DNA of 40,308 bases from CAYZXL01 sp964482435. Its GTDB lineage: Bacteria; Auribacterota; JABMQX01. Position 1 is the first letter of the stretch. Each line of letters opens with the position of its first letter. The notes under the pieces were generated by a model. It saw nothing but the letters and a program-made list of their open reading frames with translations, was not told where the DNA came from and made no database searches. The translations under genes were made by a program, and so were the position numbers. The stretch lies in the NCBI GenBank assembly GCA_964482435.1, contig CAYZXL010000041.1, positions 1-40,308 on the forward strand, given 5' to 3'. Below, piece after piece: positions 24,229 through 32,455 of the stretch.

Positions 24229-25218
24229 TCACGGCACCTGAATCTCGTCGAAGACTTTCTGAACGATGTCCTCCGAGGTCTTGTCCTCCGCTTCCGCCTC
24301 GTAGGAAATAATGACTCGGTGCCTGAGGACGTCCATTCCGATTGACTTCACGTCCTGCGGCGTCACATAGCCCCTCCCCTGAGTAAACGCATAAGCCTTC
24401 GCCAGCACCGTCAGATAAAGCGTCGCCCTCGGCGAAGCCCCGTACTCGATGTACTGCTCGAGCTCCAGCCCATACTTCTTCGGTTCCCTCGTCGCAAAAA
24501 CGATGTCCACGATGTATTCTTTAATCTTGTCGTCAATGTAGATTTCATCCACCACAGTCCTCGCCCGGACGATCTCTTCCGGCGACACAACCGGCTCGAC
24601 CTCAATCAGCTTTTCCGTGAAAGCCATTCGGTCCAGAATCTGAAGCTCCTCGCTGCGGTTCGGGTAAGTAATTTTCAGCTTCAGCATGAACCTGTCCACC
24701 TGCGCCTCCGGCAGCGGATATGTCCCCTCCTGCTCGATCGGATTTTGCGTCGCCAGAACGAGGAACGGTTTATCAAGCGGGAAAGTCTGCTCGCCTATCG
24801 TCACCTGCTTCTCCTGCATCGCCTCCAAGAGCGCGCTCTGCACCTTCGCGGGCGCACGGTTGATTTCGTCCGCGAGAATGACATTCGCGAAAACCGGCCC
24901 TTTCTTGACCGTGAAATCGCCGCTCCTCGGATTGTAGATCAGCGTCCCGATGAGGTCCGCAGGAAGGAGGTCCGGCGTGAACTGTATCCGCTGAAACTTC
25001 ATCCGGAGCGTCCGAGCCAGCGTCGTCACCGCCATCGTCTTCGCCAGACCGGGCACGCCCTCGATTAGAATGTGCCCGTTTGCCAGCATCCCCAAAAGCA
25101 GCCGCTCCACGATGTACTTCTGCCCGACGATGACCTTCCCAATCTCGTCAGTCACCCTCTGCACAAAACTGCTCTCTTCCCTGACCTTCTCTCCAATCCG
25201 CTTGATGTCCAGATGCAT
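24229..25218 (-). CDS. moxR: MoxR-family AAA+ ATPase
   Basis: A 329-residue MoxR ATPase and the first gene of the Bat operon. Walker A is GVPGLAKT (about residue 54), Walker B is VILADEINRAP, and sensor motifs follow in LATQNPIEQEGTYPLPEAQ. The C-terminal lid domain contains GASPRATLYLTVLAKAYA. MoxR proteins remodel or load metal into VWA-domain partners; here BatA, BatB and DUF58 follow. The ATG at 25218 is preceded by GGAAGGGAAGAT. The operon runs to 14605 with no obvious internal terminator, giving a transcript of more than 10 kb. Confidence 0.93.
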   Translation of the reverse strand: MHLDIKRIGEKVREESSFVQRVTDEIGKVIVGQKYIVERLLLGMLANGHILIEGVPGLAKTMAVTTLARTLRMKFQRIQFTPDLLPADLIGTLIYNPRSGDFTVKKGPVFANVILADEINRAPAKVQSALLEAMQEKQVTIGEQTFPLDKPFLVLATQNPIEQEGTYPLPEAQVDRFMLKLKITYPNRSEELQILDRMAFTEKLIEVEPVVSPEEIVRARTVVDEIYIDDKIKEYIVDIVFATREPKKYGLELEQYIEYGASPRATLYLTVLAKAYAFTQGRGYVTPQDVKSIGMDVLRHRVIISYEAEAEDKTSEDIVQKVFDEIQVP

Positions 25219-25297
25219 ATCTTCCCTTCCTTCTCTGGTTTCAGCTGAAAACCTGAGTTCCGAAAAACACTTCCCGGCAACCTCTCCCGAGAGCCAA

Positions 25298-25303
25298 ATT
25301 ATA
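25298..25303 (-). promoter_or_regulatory. Possible -10 box of the Bat operon
   Basis: TATAAT on the minus strand, about 80 bases before the moxR ATG. The -35 position (around 25321-25326, ACCCAC) does not match the consensus, so an activator or another sigma factor may be needed. Confidence 0.35.
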
Positions 25304-25444
25304 TACGTCCCCTCTCCGTCGTGGGTTCCTGTCCAGGTGCCGGAGCTCCACCCCTCAGATTCTGTAGGGCGTCAAACCCCGGCCCGATAGGATATTCATG
25401 CCGCCGCCCCATGTCAAACCCCGGTTCCCTGCCGCCGAATCCCC

Positions 25445-25473
25445 TTGATTCTTACCGTTCAAGACGCTATCTT
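25445..25473 (+). promoter_or_regulatory. Sigma-70 promoter of the TIGR04255/HEPN cassette
   Basis: TTGATT (25445-25450) and TATCTT (25468-25473) are separated by 17 bases. The predicted start near 25480 gives a leader of about 48 bases to the first ATG. Confidence 0.5.
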
Positions 25474-25527
25474 TAGCACTATGACGATCATGGTTTGCTC
25501 GTAGTCTCCAGGAGGTCAGCGTGGTCA

Positions 25528-26271
25528 ATGGCTAAGAAGTATACCAACCCGCCCATCATTGAAGCCGCTTGCGAGTTCCGCTTTGACCCAAGCAGCCCTT
25601 GGGACCTCACAATCCCGGGCCTTCTGTACGAAAGAATCCGCGAGGCCTTTCCTATCAGACGGCAGGCCAAGCGAGTCGAGCTCGCACCCGCTGCCGCGGT
25701 AGAAGCTCCCGTGGCCCAGCTTTCAATGACCGACCTAACTCAGTTCCTGCGCCCCGACGAGAAGGCTGTCGTACAGGTAGGCCAGAACCTCCTGGCGGTC
25801 AACCAACTAAAGCCGTACCCCGGGTGGGAGGAGTTCGCACCTGTGATAGCTCGTGCTTTGGCCGCGTATCGTGAGGTCGCCAGCCCGAGCGCCTTGCATC
25901 GGCTGGGCTTGCGATACATAAATCGCGTTGAGTTCCCCGGGCCCCGCACAGAACTGCAGCAATACCTCCGATTCCGTCCCTTCACAGGGCCCGACTTGTC
26001 GCAGGATTTCTCCTCGTTCATCATCGCAATCGAATTCGCCCATGAGAACGCTCGTGACATACTCAGGGTGCAAGCTGCGAGCACGGCGCCTCAAAGGCCC
26101 GATGCGGTCGCGTTGCTACTGGACCTCGACTACTTCGTAGCACAGCCGGGCCAACTCCCGTTCGAGCAGACATTCGACTGGCTCGAGGTTGCGCATCGCC
26201 GACTTGAACAGGCCTTCGAGGCGTGCATCACCGACCGGTTGAGAGAGACGTTCGAGGAGGTGAAGCAGTAA
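25528..26271 (+). CDS. TIGR04255 family protein
   Basis: A 247-residue soluble protein with the family's opening signature NPPIIEAACEFRF near residue 6, a central region with GLRYINRVEFPG, and a helical C-terminus (FDWLEVAHRRLEQAFEACI). The TIGR04255 family is known only as sporadically distributed; no activity is established to my knowledge. The ATG at 25528 has GGAGG 12 bases before it; a GTG at 25521 is out of frame. It is the first of three tightly packed genes: its TAA is followed directly by the next ATG. The patchy distribution and the HEPN partner suggest a defence or toxin-antitoxin role, which is inference. Confidence 0.8.
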   Translation: MAKKYTNPPIIEAACEFRFDPSSPWDLTIPGLLYERIREAFPIRRQAKRVELAPAAAVEAPVAQLSMTDLTQFLRPDEKAVVQVGQNLLAVNQLKPYPGWEEFAPVIARALAAYREVASPSALHRLGLRYINRVEFPGPRTELQQYLRFRPFTGPDLSQDFSSFIIAIEFAHENARDILRVQAASTAPQRPDAVALLLDLDYFVAQPGQLPFEQTFDWLEVAHRRLEQAFEACITDRLRETFEEVKQ

Positions 26272-26820
26272 ATGCCCGTTTTTCTCGCGTGCGCTGACTA
26301 CCCGGCAACGCTTTTGCGCTTGCCTTTCCCTTGCGTTTCAGGTACGCCGGCACGGCTGGCGAAGCCTCCACTATCAGCGCGCGACCGAGACTTGACCCCA
26401 CATATCGGCGTCGAAGTGGTAGAGCTTCGTGGAGTCCAGGCCCTTCTTGCAGGATGGCGCCAGCGCGGTACCTCCACTGCCCTTTCCGTTACGGACATGT
26501 CCGAGTTGGTCGAACGGGTGTACGCTCTCAGAAGGCCCGAGGAAGTGTCCTCTTTTCTCCAGTCTAATTCCTTTCTAATTCCTCTGCTGTTCGAAGCCCG
26601 CATCCACATCGAACGACACTTCGGGTGGTATGCTCCAGCATTTCTGGAAGTCGTTTCCGATCCCGAGGCTCCCGACGATCGGGAGCTGTACGCCCTCATC
26701 GGCACAGAACTACCGCCCGGACAGGCGCTCGCAAAGCTGGAACGGCTCGATGAACAGTGGTGGTTAGACGCCTTGCCTCGGGCCAAGGGGAAGCTCTGCA
26801 TTGACTTGGAGTTCTTATGA
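26272..26820 (+). CDS. Conserved hypothetical protein in TIGR04255/HEPN cassette
   Basis: A 182-residue protein with no signal peptide or membrane helix and no domain I can name. The most distinctive part is C-terminal: FLEVVSDPEAPDDRELYAL, then ALAKLERLDEQWWLDALP and a final KLCIDLEFL. The tryptophan pair and acidic residues look conserved, and I recall similar ends in proteins annotated only as hypothetical. The middle contains a helical stretch with EARIHIERHFGWYAPAFLEV. The ATG follows the previous stop with no gap, and the TGA overlaps the HEPN start by four bases, so the three proteins are probably made in fixed ratio. It may be a regulator or antitoxin-like partner of the HEPN protein. 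Confidence 0.75.
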   Translation: MPVFLACADYPATLLRLPFPCVSGTPARLAKPPLSARDRDLTPHIGVEVVELRGVQALLAGWRQRGTSTALSVTDMSELVERVYALRRPEEVSSFLQSNSFLIPLLFEARIHIERHFGWYAPAFLEVVSDPEAPDDRELYALIGTELPPGQALAKLERLDEQWWLDALPRAKGKLCIDLEFL

Positions 26821-27194
26821 CGTTCGATTGGGCAGAGTACTTGAACCTCGCACAGGAGCTGGCTGGGAGGGCGACCACCCCGTCCACCCGCGAAGCAAGG
26901 ATGCGATCGGCCGTTAGCCGTGCTTACTACGCGGCCTTCTGCAAGGCGCGCAACCAATTGCGCGACGGCGGAGACCGTGAAATCCCGTCCACCGGAGAGG
27001 CCCACCCTTACGTTTGGAATAAGTTCCAGAGCCGCTCTGAGCCGCTGTGCAGGAAGATAGGCCAGAACGGAAACCGACTTCGGAGAAAGCGCCGTGCAGC
27101 GGATTACGACGACGCCATCTCCAACCTGCCATCACTCGCTCTCACGGCCCTTGCGGAAAGCGAGCAAATCATCTCCGCCCTGCGCACCTTGTGA
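26817..27194 (+). CDS. HEPN-domain protein (UPF0332-like)
   Basis: A 125-residue, all-helical HEPN protein. The family pattern is visible as SRAYYAAFCKARNQL (residues 34-48), a His-containing turn (GEAHPYVWNKF) and RRKRRAADYDDAI near the C-terminus, which corresponds to the R-x-x-ADYD motif of UPF0332 proteins. HEPN domains include RNase toxins and subunits of MNT/HEPN toxin-antitoxin systems; the strict Rx4-6H nuclease motif is not clearly present (Arg and His are eight residues apart), so catalytic activity is uncertain. No nucleotidyltransferase gene is adjacent, unlike classic MNT/HEPN pairs. The start overlaps the previous stop (ATGA). Confidence 0.8.
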   Translation: MTFDWAEYLNLAQELAGRATTPSTREARMRSAVSRAYYAAFCKARNQLRDGGDREIPSTGEAHPYVWNKFQSRSEPLCRKIGQNGNRLRRKRRAADYDDAISNLPSLALTALAESEQIISALRTL

Positions 27195-27594
27195 TACAGT
27201 GACCCTTTCCCTGTGCTTAAGGAGCATTGCACGGAGGACACAGTACAGCTCCGCACAACGTGGCTGCCGTAACCCCTCGGCGGCCTGCCTGTGGACGAGT
27301 TCCGGCCTTGCCAACTGTCGACAAGTCCGCCGTACCACCCTCAGAAGTGCGAGAACAAGGGCGTTAGTCTCGGCACCGGTCCAGCCGGTGCAGGTGTCTT
27401 CGGCTGGGCTGAGCACCCACGCGGGCGCGCCCGTGGGCCGGTGGGGGGGGCCTTGTGCCCGCCTCCGGTGGCTGGCGCGGCTTGCAAGGCCCGTGGTCCC
27501 AGGCTGACCCTCGCGCCGGGGAATCACGGAGGCTCGGGGGAGGGAGCCGCACATCAGGGGTGAGCGGCGAGGCCTGCCCTGCCAACCACTTTTT
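27195..27594. other. Gap between the HEPN gene and the sulfatase (convergent)
   Basis: No supported gene. A perfect hairpin GCACCGG-TCCAG-CCGGTGC lies at 27373-27391, and GGGCGCGCCC is a palindrome near 27423. A T-run (CTTTTTTCAC) near 27584 has no good stem before it. Candidate frames here are antisense or off-frame. Confidence 0.4.
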
Positions 27595-29088
27595 TCACTG
27601 GGGCGAGTAGTTGGGGTTGGGGAGGGGCATGTTGGCGTTGACGTCCTTGCGCCAGCGGCGGAGCATCCTGTGCAACTGTTGCGTCCTCTCGGGCATTTTG
27701 TCGGCGAGGTTTGTCGTCTCGCCGATGTCTTCTCTGAGGTTGTATAGCTCAAGCTCGCCGAACTCGTACTCTTCGATGAGCTTGAAATCGCCGACGCGGA
27801 TGGCTGCTCCGGGTCGGCCGCCCTGATTGGAAAAATGAGGGTAGTGCCAGTAGATTGCCTCCCGGTCTAAATTTGCTTGCGGAGTTCTCAAGAGCGGCAC
27901 GATGCTCACTCCGTCAATCGGACCCCGGGTCTGAACGCTTTGCAGACCAAGCCCCGCCATCTCACAAATAGTCGGGAAGAAATCCGTGCTCACGACGGGG
28001 GTAGAGCACTCGCTTCCCGCTTTCACCACACCGGGCCACCCGACGATGAGAGGCTCGCGGATTCCCCCTTCGTAGAGGTATCCCTTTCCGGCTCGGAGGG
28101 GCGCGTTCGTCGTGGCCGGGGTGCGTCTGCCCTCCGGCACGGAGAGTCCGCCGTTGTCAGAGAAGAACATGACGACCGTCCTGTCGTCTATTTTCAGATA
28201 CCGCAAGGTCTCGAGAACGCGTCCAACTCCATCGTCAATGCTTTCAATCATTGCAGCATAATAAGGATTGTCGTGCTTCCCCTTCGCCGGAGGGCTGGAC
28301 CTAATCTTCGCCTGATACTTCTCGATTTTCTCAGCCTTCGCCTGGATAGGAATATGCACCGCGTAATGGCTCAAGTACAAAAAGAAAGGTTTTTGCCTAC
28401 AGCCCTCGATGAACTTGCATGCTTCCTCCGTCAACCGGTCGGTAAGATACTCGCCATCGAAGTTACCCCGCACCGGAGGGTTGCCATCCCACCCCGGCCA
28501 GAAGTAACTGCGAGGCATGCCAGAGCCGGTCCCGCCGATGTTCACGTCGAAACCCTGATTCTCCGGCCAGTATTGTTTCTCTCCACCGAGATGCCATTTC
28601 CCGACGTGGCAGGTCGCGTAACCAGCAGACTTGAGAACTTCCGCAACGGTAACCTCCTCAGTCGGCACGTAAAGCAAATAGTCCGCTGGCAGAATGGGTG
28701 AGCCCTCGCGTGTTCGTTTCCCCGCGATGAAATTCGTCAGGGGCAGACGAGCGGGATACTTCCCTGTCATAATGCTCGCCCTCGTCGGCGAACACACCGG
28801 GCAGGCCGCGTAAGCATCGGTGAATTTCATTCCTTCCGAGGCAAGGCGGTCAATGTTCGGTGTCTCGTACAGCGTGCTCCCGTAGCATCCGAGGTCCGTC
28901 CAGCCCAGATCATCAATCAGGATGAATATGAAGTTTGGTCTCTCTGTGCCTGCCAGGCGCTCGGCTGACAAAGCGAAACGCGAAAAAAGCATCCACGCCG
29001 CCCCGGAAGTGACCAGCCTCACGAAATCCCTTCTGCTCACGCGAAGATCACGGTTCTCCGACGGCATCCTGCTTGTGCTTTTGTCCAT
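27595..29088 (-). CDS. Exported sulfatase (type I, Cys-type)
   Basis: A 497-residue hydrolase of sulfate esters. The N-terminus has a twin-arginine-like motif SRRDFVR (Arg19, Arg20) before a hydrophobic stretch, so Tat export is likely. The catalytic motif CSPTR (Cys99 to Arg103) is the C-x-P-x-R site that becomes formylglycine; FILIDDLGWTDLGCYG supplies metal ligands and FFSDNGG lies in the later conserved region. Such sulfatases in PVC-like bacteria degrade sulfated glycans; no transporter or glycosidase is nearby, so the substrate is unknown. The ATG at 29088 follows GGAGGG by four bases; the longer frame to 29352 is rejected. An anaerobic or aerobic maturase elsewhere is required. Confidence 0.92.
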   Translation of the reverse strand: MDKSTSRMPSENRDLRVSRRDFVRLVTSGAAWMLFSRFALSAERLAGTERPNFIFILIDDLGWTDLGCYGSTLYETPNIDRLASEGMKFTDAYAACPVCSPTRASIMTGKYPARLPLTNFIAGKRTREGSPILPADYLLYVPTEEVTVAEVLKSAGYATCHVGKWHLGGEKQYWPENQGFDVNIGGTGSGMPRSYFWPGWDGNPPVRGNFDGEYLTDRLTEEACKFIEGCRQKPFFLYLSHYAVHIPIQAKAEKIEKYQAKIRSSPPAKGKHDNPYYAAMIESIDDGVGRVLETLRYLKIDDRTVVMFFSDNGGLSVPEGRRTPATTNAPLRAGKGYLYEGGIREPLIVGWPGVVKAGSECSTPVVSTDFFPTICEMAGLGLQSVQTRGPIDGVSIVPLLRTPQANLDREAIYWHYPHFSNQGGRPGAAIRVGDFKLIEEYEFGELELYNLREDIGETTNLADKMPERTQQLHRMLRRWRKDVNANMPLPNPNYSPQ

Positions 29089-29708
29089 GGCGCCCTCCGT
29101 TCCTTTATCGCAGTTTCTCCGTTCGCGGACATTAACAACGTGCAAGCCTCTCGTCGGCCGCCTCACGGCGAACGGACGAACCAAACTCGTCCAGACCGCC
29201 AGTGCAATAACTCTCTCGCAGCCTTCCAGCAAGAAATTTGAGAGTGCTGCCCTGTGGCGCTCTCGGCCTGACGGTCGGCATCTCTTCTCGATGCACCAAG
29301 CCTGGGCCGACCCGACTTGAACAGCATCTTGTCCGAGGCGGGGTTGGGCCACGGTCTGGAAACCAACCGGTTACGTCCCTGAGTTCCGAATTGGCCAAAC
29401 CAATTCTACCCTTTGAAGGCAGGTTCGCGACATAACACTTTTGCTTTGAATCTGTTCCTTCGTGATGTGCGAAGCGGCGTGTGGAGCTGTCGCGCCCGCA
29501 CTTCCCCAGATTCCTTCTTGACACTCGGTGTCGGGAAGAGTACAAATGGTTCGGCAGCGAATTGAGGGAGTCCTGACCCCGGGCGCTTTTTCGGGGAGGT
29601 CACTTCGCTCGACTACCCATGTACAAGCCGGTAGCGATTGGGCGTCTCAGCGGGAACGTTCTCGCACCGGAGAGATGCCGACTTCACAGGGAGGAGGGAG
29701 TGCTCGCC
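29089..29708. other. Divergent intergenic region (sulfatase and pseudopilin 3)
   Basis: About 620 bases without a supported gene. It holds the hairpin GAATTGG-CCAAA-CCAATTC (29388-29406) midway between the two genes, and a promoter with a palindrome at 29518-29546 for the plus-strand gene. I found no convincing promoter for the sulfatase. Confidence 0.45.
29518..29546 (+). promoter_or_regulatory. Sigma-70 promoter of pseudopilin 3 with overlapping palindrome
   Basis: TTGACA (29518-29523) and TACAAA (29541-29546) are 17 bases apart. The perfect palindrome GACAC-TCG-GTGTC (29520-29532) overlaps the -35 box and spacer, a typical repressor position. The predicted leader is about 155 bases. Confidence 0.55.
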
Positions 29709-30449
29709 ATGAAGAAACTGACAGGGTTCACGCTCATTGAGCTTTTAGTGGTCATCGCCATCGTGGCTATCCTGGCTGCGTTGCTCCTCCCGGCAATTCA
29801 AACCGCCAAGGAGAAAGGAAGACAGGCTACTTGCATATCCAATATGAAAATGCTGGGGACCGCTTTCATGATGTATGCGGGCGACTTCGACGAGCACTTT
29901 CCCACTTCGGGGAGAACCGGCAGTAGCCCATACTTCGAGTGGGTCAAAGGCGGAAACGTCATCTCGGTTCCGCAGACCGACCCAAATGCCTGCCAGCGGA
30001 TACGCATCGAGGACGGCACTATCTGGCCATACTTGTTTGGCCGGTCAGGAACCCAGCAGCCGCGAAAAGACGAATGGTATTCCAACCCCTCGACGAACCC
30101 CTACCTCTGCCCCTCCGCGGGTCCAATTGGTAGAAAGCGCGGGTTGAGCTACACCATGAATTTCTATCTCGACGTCCCGGCATCTCACGACCTCTATCGC
30201 ATCGGCATAAAGCTCCCAAGCATCAACCACCCTTCTTCGACCATCATGCTCGTTGACGAGAGCGAGGCGACCATAAATGATGGCACTTTCTGGCACAGAG
30301 GCGTCGAGCTTGAGGTGAGCGACCTTCTGCTCAAGCACTGCGGCGGAGGGAACCTTACGTTTTGCGATGGGCACGTCGCCTGGGTCGAAAAGAAAAGGCT
30401 CCTCGGAATGATGAGTAACGATTCCGAGGCTTTCTATCCCGACCGGTAG
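29709..30449 (+). CDS. Type IV pilin-like (pseudopilin) protein with H-X9-DG motif, copy 3
   Basis: A 246-residue prepilin-type protein: a short leader (MKKLTG), the cleavage region GFTLIELLVVIAI, a hydrophobic helix, a soluble domain and the end motif HCGGGNLTFCDGHVAW. It resembles the copy at 35166-35894 (shared IRIEDG/INIEDG, DEWYS, YLCPSAGP, CGGGN/TGGGN-type segments) more than the tandem pair at 3598-5177, so the window has two subfamilies. The ATG at 29709 follows a strong purine-rich Shine-Dalgarno (GGAGGAGGGAG); a GTG nine bases earlier is a weaker option. It lies 520 bases before the sigma-54 response regulator gene. Confidence 0.88.
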   Translation: MKKLTGFTLIELLVVIAIVAILAALLLPAIQTAKEKGRQATCISNMKMLGTAFMMYAGDFDEHFPTSGRTGSSPYFEWVKGGNVISVPQTDPNACQRIRIEDGTIWPYLFGRSGTQQPRKDEWYSNPSTNPYLCPSAGPIGRKRGLSYTMNFYLDVPASHDLYRIGIKLPSINHPSSTIMLVDESEATINDGTFWHRGVELEVSDLLLKHCGGGNLTFCDGHVAWVEKKRLLGMMSNDSEAFYPDR

Positions 30450-30464
30450 GTCACCAGGTCACCA
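30449..30464. repeat. 8-base direct repeat GGTCACCA x2
   Basis: Two adjacent exact copies (30449-30456 and 30457-30464) begin at the last base of the pseudopilin stop codon. Too short to interpret. Confidence 0.6.
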
Positions 30465-30971
30465 GCACACGGAGACCGTCGTCCATCTCACGTTATTGTG
30501 TCACGTCGGGTGCTTCCTTCGCGTGGATCGGACGATTTCGTGAAATTCTCTTCTTGACAGGGAGGAGGTGTTGTGGCATCGTATAATATGGTTCTGATCC
30601 GATAAATCCTGCCAATAGGTTCTACACTTCTCCAGACTGCGCCATTTTGCCTGTCAGTCTGAATGTGTCTGCCCACGAGCAGGTGAGCTCGCCAGTGCCC
30701 CCTTGTCCGGTCGAGAAAAAAAGTCATGTACCAACGCGGCTGGCCGACAAGCTGGCGGGGGCCCGTGTATCCAACTGCGGAACCCCCTGCCCCGGTTCTC
30801 GGGCCAATAGGCTGGAACAATACAATTGTTCGTGATGCTTGGCTCCCGCGTGCAGCGACACTTCGCTCGGAGGCCGCGGCGGTTCGCAACCGGGACCGGG
30901 GTGAGGCCTATCCGACAGAGGTGGGCGATTTGCCTTTGAAATCACACGCACAAACCGCGCAGAGGACAACC
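30465..30971. other. Gap upstream of the response regulator
   Basis: No supported gene. TTGACA (30554-30559) and TATAAT (30582-30587) both match consensus but lie 22 bases apart, too far for a normal sigma-70 promoter. Apart from a short purine-rich run between them I see nothing else. Confidence 0.35.
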
Positions 30972-32366
30972 ATGGTTGAGTCTCCGATCTACGTGCTGGT
31001 GGTTGATGACGACGATGAGATTCGCAATCTCTGTGCCGCGATCGTCTCGAACATAGGCTATGTTCCCCTCGTGGCATCCGGCGGCCAGGAAGCTCGTGCC
31101 ATCCTCAGCGAGCAGAAACCTGACCTTGTCCTCCTCGACCTTCGTCTTCCCGACGCAGAGGGGACGGACATCCTCAAAGAGATAAAGAGCAGTTATCCTG
31201 GCACAGAGGTCATCATCATGACGGCCTATGGGACCATACGATCGGCCGTCGCCGCCATGAAGCAAGGCGCCTATCACTACATTACCAAGCCTTTCAGCAC
31301 CCGCGACATGATGATGCTCCTGAAGGACGCCGCAAGGGGAAAGTCGGGGAATCAACCCGTTCTTCCCGAGCCTGCCCTTCTGGAGACCGAAGGTTTCCAC
31401 GGGATTATCGGCGTCTCGGTCAGCATGCGAAAAATCTACAAGCTTATTTTGAAGCTGGGCGACGTGGACAGCACGGTTCTCATCCAGGGGGAGAGCGGAA
31501 CCGGCAAGGAACTCGTCGCCCGGGCAATCCACGCCTGCGGCACAAACGCCAGAGAGCCTTTTATTCCCATTGACTGCAACATCCTCAACGAGAACATAAT
31601 CGAAAGCGAGCTTTTCGGGCACGTGAGGGGCGCCTTCACCGGCGCGATGAGGGACAGGGAAGGATTGTTCAAGGTCGCTGGCAAGGGAACGGTTTTCCTC
31701 GACGAAATTTCCGAAATTCCGCTCGAGATTCAAACCAAGCTCCTGAGGGCGATTCAGGAGAGGGAAATGAAGCCCGTCGGGAGTACCCGAACCATCAAAT
31801 TCGACGCCAGAATCATCGCCGCGACTCAGCGAGACCTCGAGGCCCAGGTGAAGAAAGGAGGCTTTCGAGAAGACCTTTTCTACCGCCTCAACGTCATCCC
31901 GATAACCATCCCACCGCTTCGCTACCGCAAGGAAGACATTCCCGTCCTTGTTCAGCATTTCATCCGGACCTTCGGGGCTGGCAAAAAAACTCCTCAGACA
32001 ATCACCGACGCCGCTCTGGCTGCGATAATCGAATACGATTGGCCCGGGAATGTTCGCGAACTGGAGAACTGCATCGAACAGGTCGTTGCCCTGAGCTCGT
32101 CTCCTGTGATAGACGTTGATGACCTTCCCGTGCGGATCACCCGCCGGGAAGCCCCTCATACGTCCTTCTCGGGGGCAAAGTCCCTTCGTGAGCTCGAGCG
32201 AGAAGGCATCATCGCCGCCCTCCACGAGACGGGCGGGAACAGAAGACACGCAGCGCGTCTCCTCGGCATAGCCGAAAGCACCCTCTACCTGAAGCTCAAG
32301 GAAATGAAACTCGACTCTTCCGTCTTGCCCTCGCCCCGACATAGAAAGCCTACCGAGACAACCTGA
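30972..32366 (+). CDS. NtrC-family sigma-54-dependent response regulator
   Basis: A 464-residue transcription activator. The receiver domain has VVDDDDE at the N-terminus and the phosphoacceptor Asp56 in LVLLDLRLP. The central AAA+ domain has Walker A GESGTGKE (about residue 173), the sigma-54 contact loop GAFTGA (about 219) and FLDEISE. The C-terminal Fis-type helix-turn-helix lies near residues 405-446 (NRRHAARLLGIAESTLYLK). It binds upstream sites and opens sigma-54 promoters after phosphorylation by a sensor kinase, which is not in the window. The ATG at 30972 follows AGAGGA; the longer frame to 30726 is not supported. Pilin and PilB-like genes on both sides suggest a PilR-like role. Confidence 0.95.
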   Translation: MVESPIYVLVVDDDDEIRNLCAAIVSNIGYVPLVASGGQEARAILSEQKPDLVLLDLRLPDAEGTDILKEIKSSYPGTEVIIMTAYGTIRSAVAAMKQGAYHYITKPFSTRDMMMLLKDAARGKSGNQPVLPEPALLETEGFHGIIGVSVSMRKIYKLILKLGDVDSTVLIQGESGTGKELVARAIHACGTNAREPFIPIDCNILNENIIESELFGHVRGAFTGAMRDREGLFKVAGKGTVFLDEISEIPLEIQTKLLRAIQEREMKPVGSTRTIKFDARIIAATQRDLEAQVKKGGFREDLFYRLNVIPITIPPLRYRKEDIPVLVQHFIRTFGAGKKTPQTITDAALAAIIEYDWPGNVRELENCIEQVVALSSSPVIDVDDLPVRITRREAPHTSFSGAKSLRELEREGIIAALHETGGNRRHAARLLGIAESTLYLKLKEMKLDSSVLPSPRHRKPTETT

Positions 32367-32437
32367 GAGTCGCCTCCGCATTTCGCACGGGCAGGAGGGC
32401 ATTGCTCCTTTCCGTGCTTTTCATCCCCGCCCGCGCC

Positions 32438-32455
32438 CCCCGCCAGAAGGCGGGG
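32438..32455. terminator. GC-rich hairpin after the response regulator
   Basis: Seven perfect pairs (CCCCGCC/GGCGGGG) with an AGAA loop. No T-run follows, so termination is only possible. Confidence 0.3.

Larger units (their letters stand above)
25219..25527. other. Divergent intergenic region (moxR and TIGR04255 cassette)
   Basis: No gene. It holds a -10-like TATAAT for moxR on the minus strand (25303-25298) and a good promoter for the plus-strand cassette (25445-25473). The middle is C-rich without clear structure. Confidence 0.5.

Noticed and set aside
27132..27752. 206-codon minus-strand frame across the HEPN end and sulfatase end
   Set aside because: It overlaps two well-supported genes in other frames, and its composition is that of an antisense shadow.
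30488..30889. 133-codon minus-strand frame upstream of the response regulator
   Set aside because: Low-complexity product, no ribosome site and no relatives that I recognise.
30942..32402. 486-codon minus-strand frame opposite the response regulator
   Set aside because: Exact antisense of a clear NtrC-type gene; high G+C makes such long antisense frames common.
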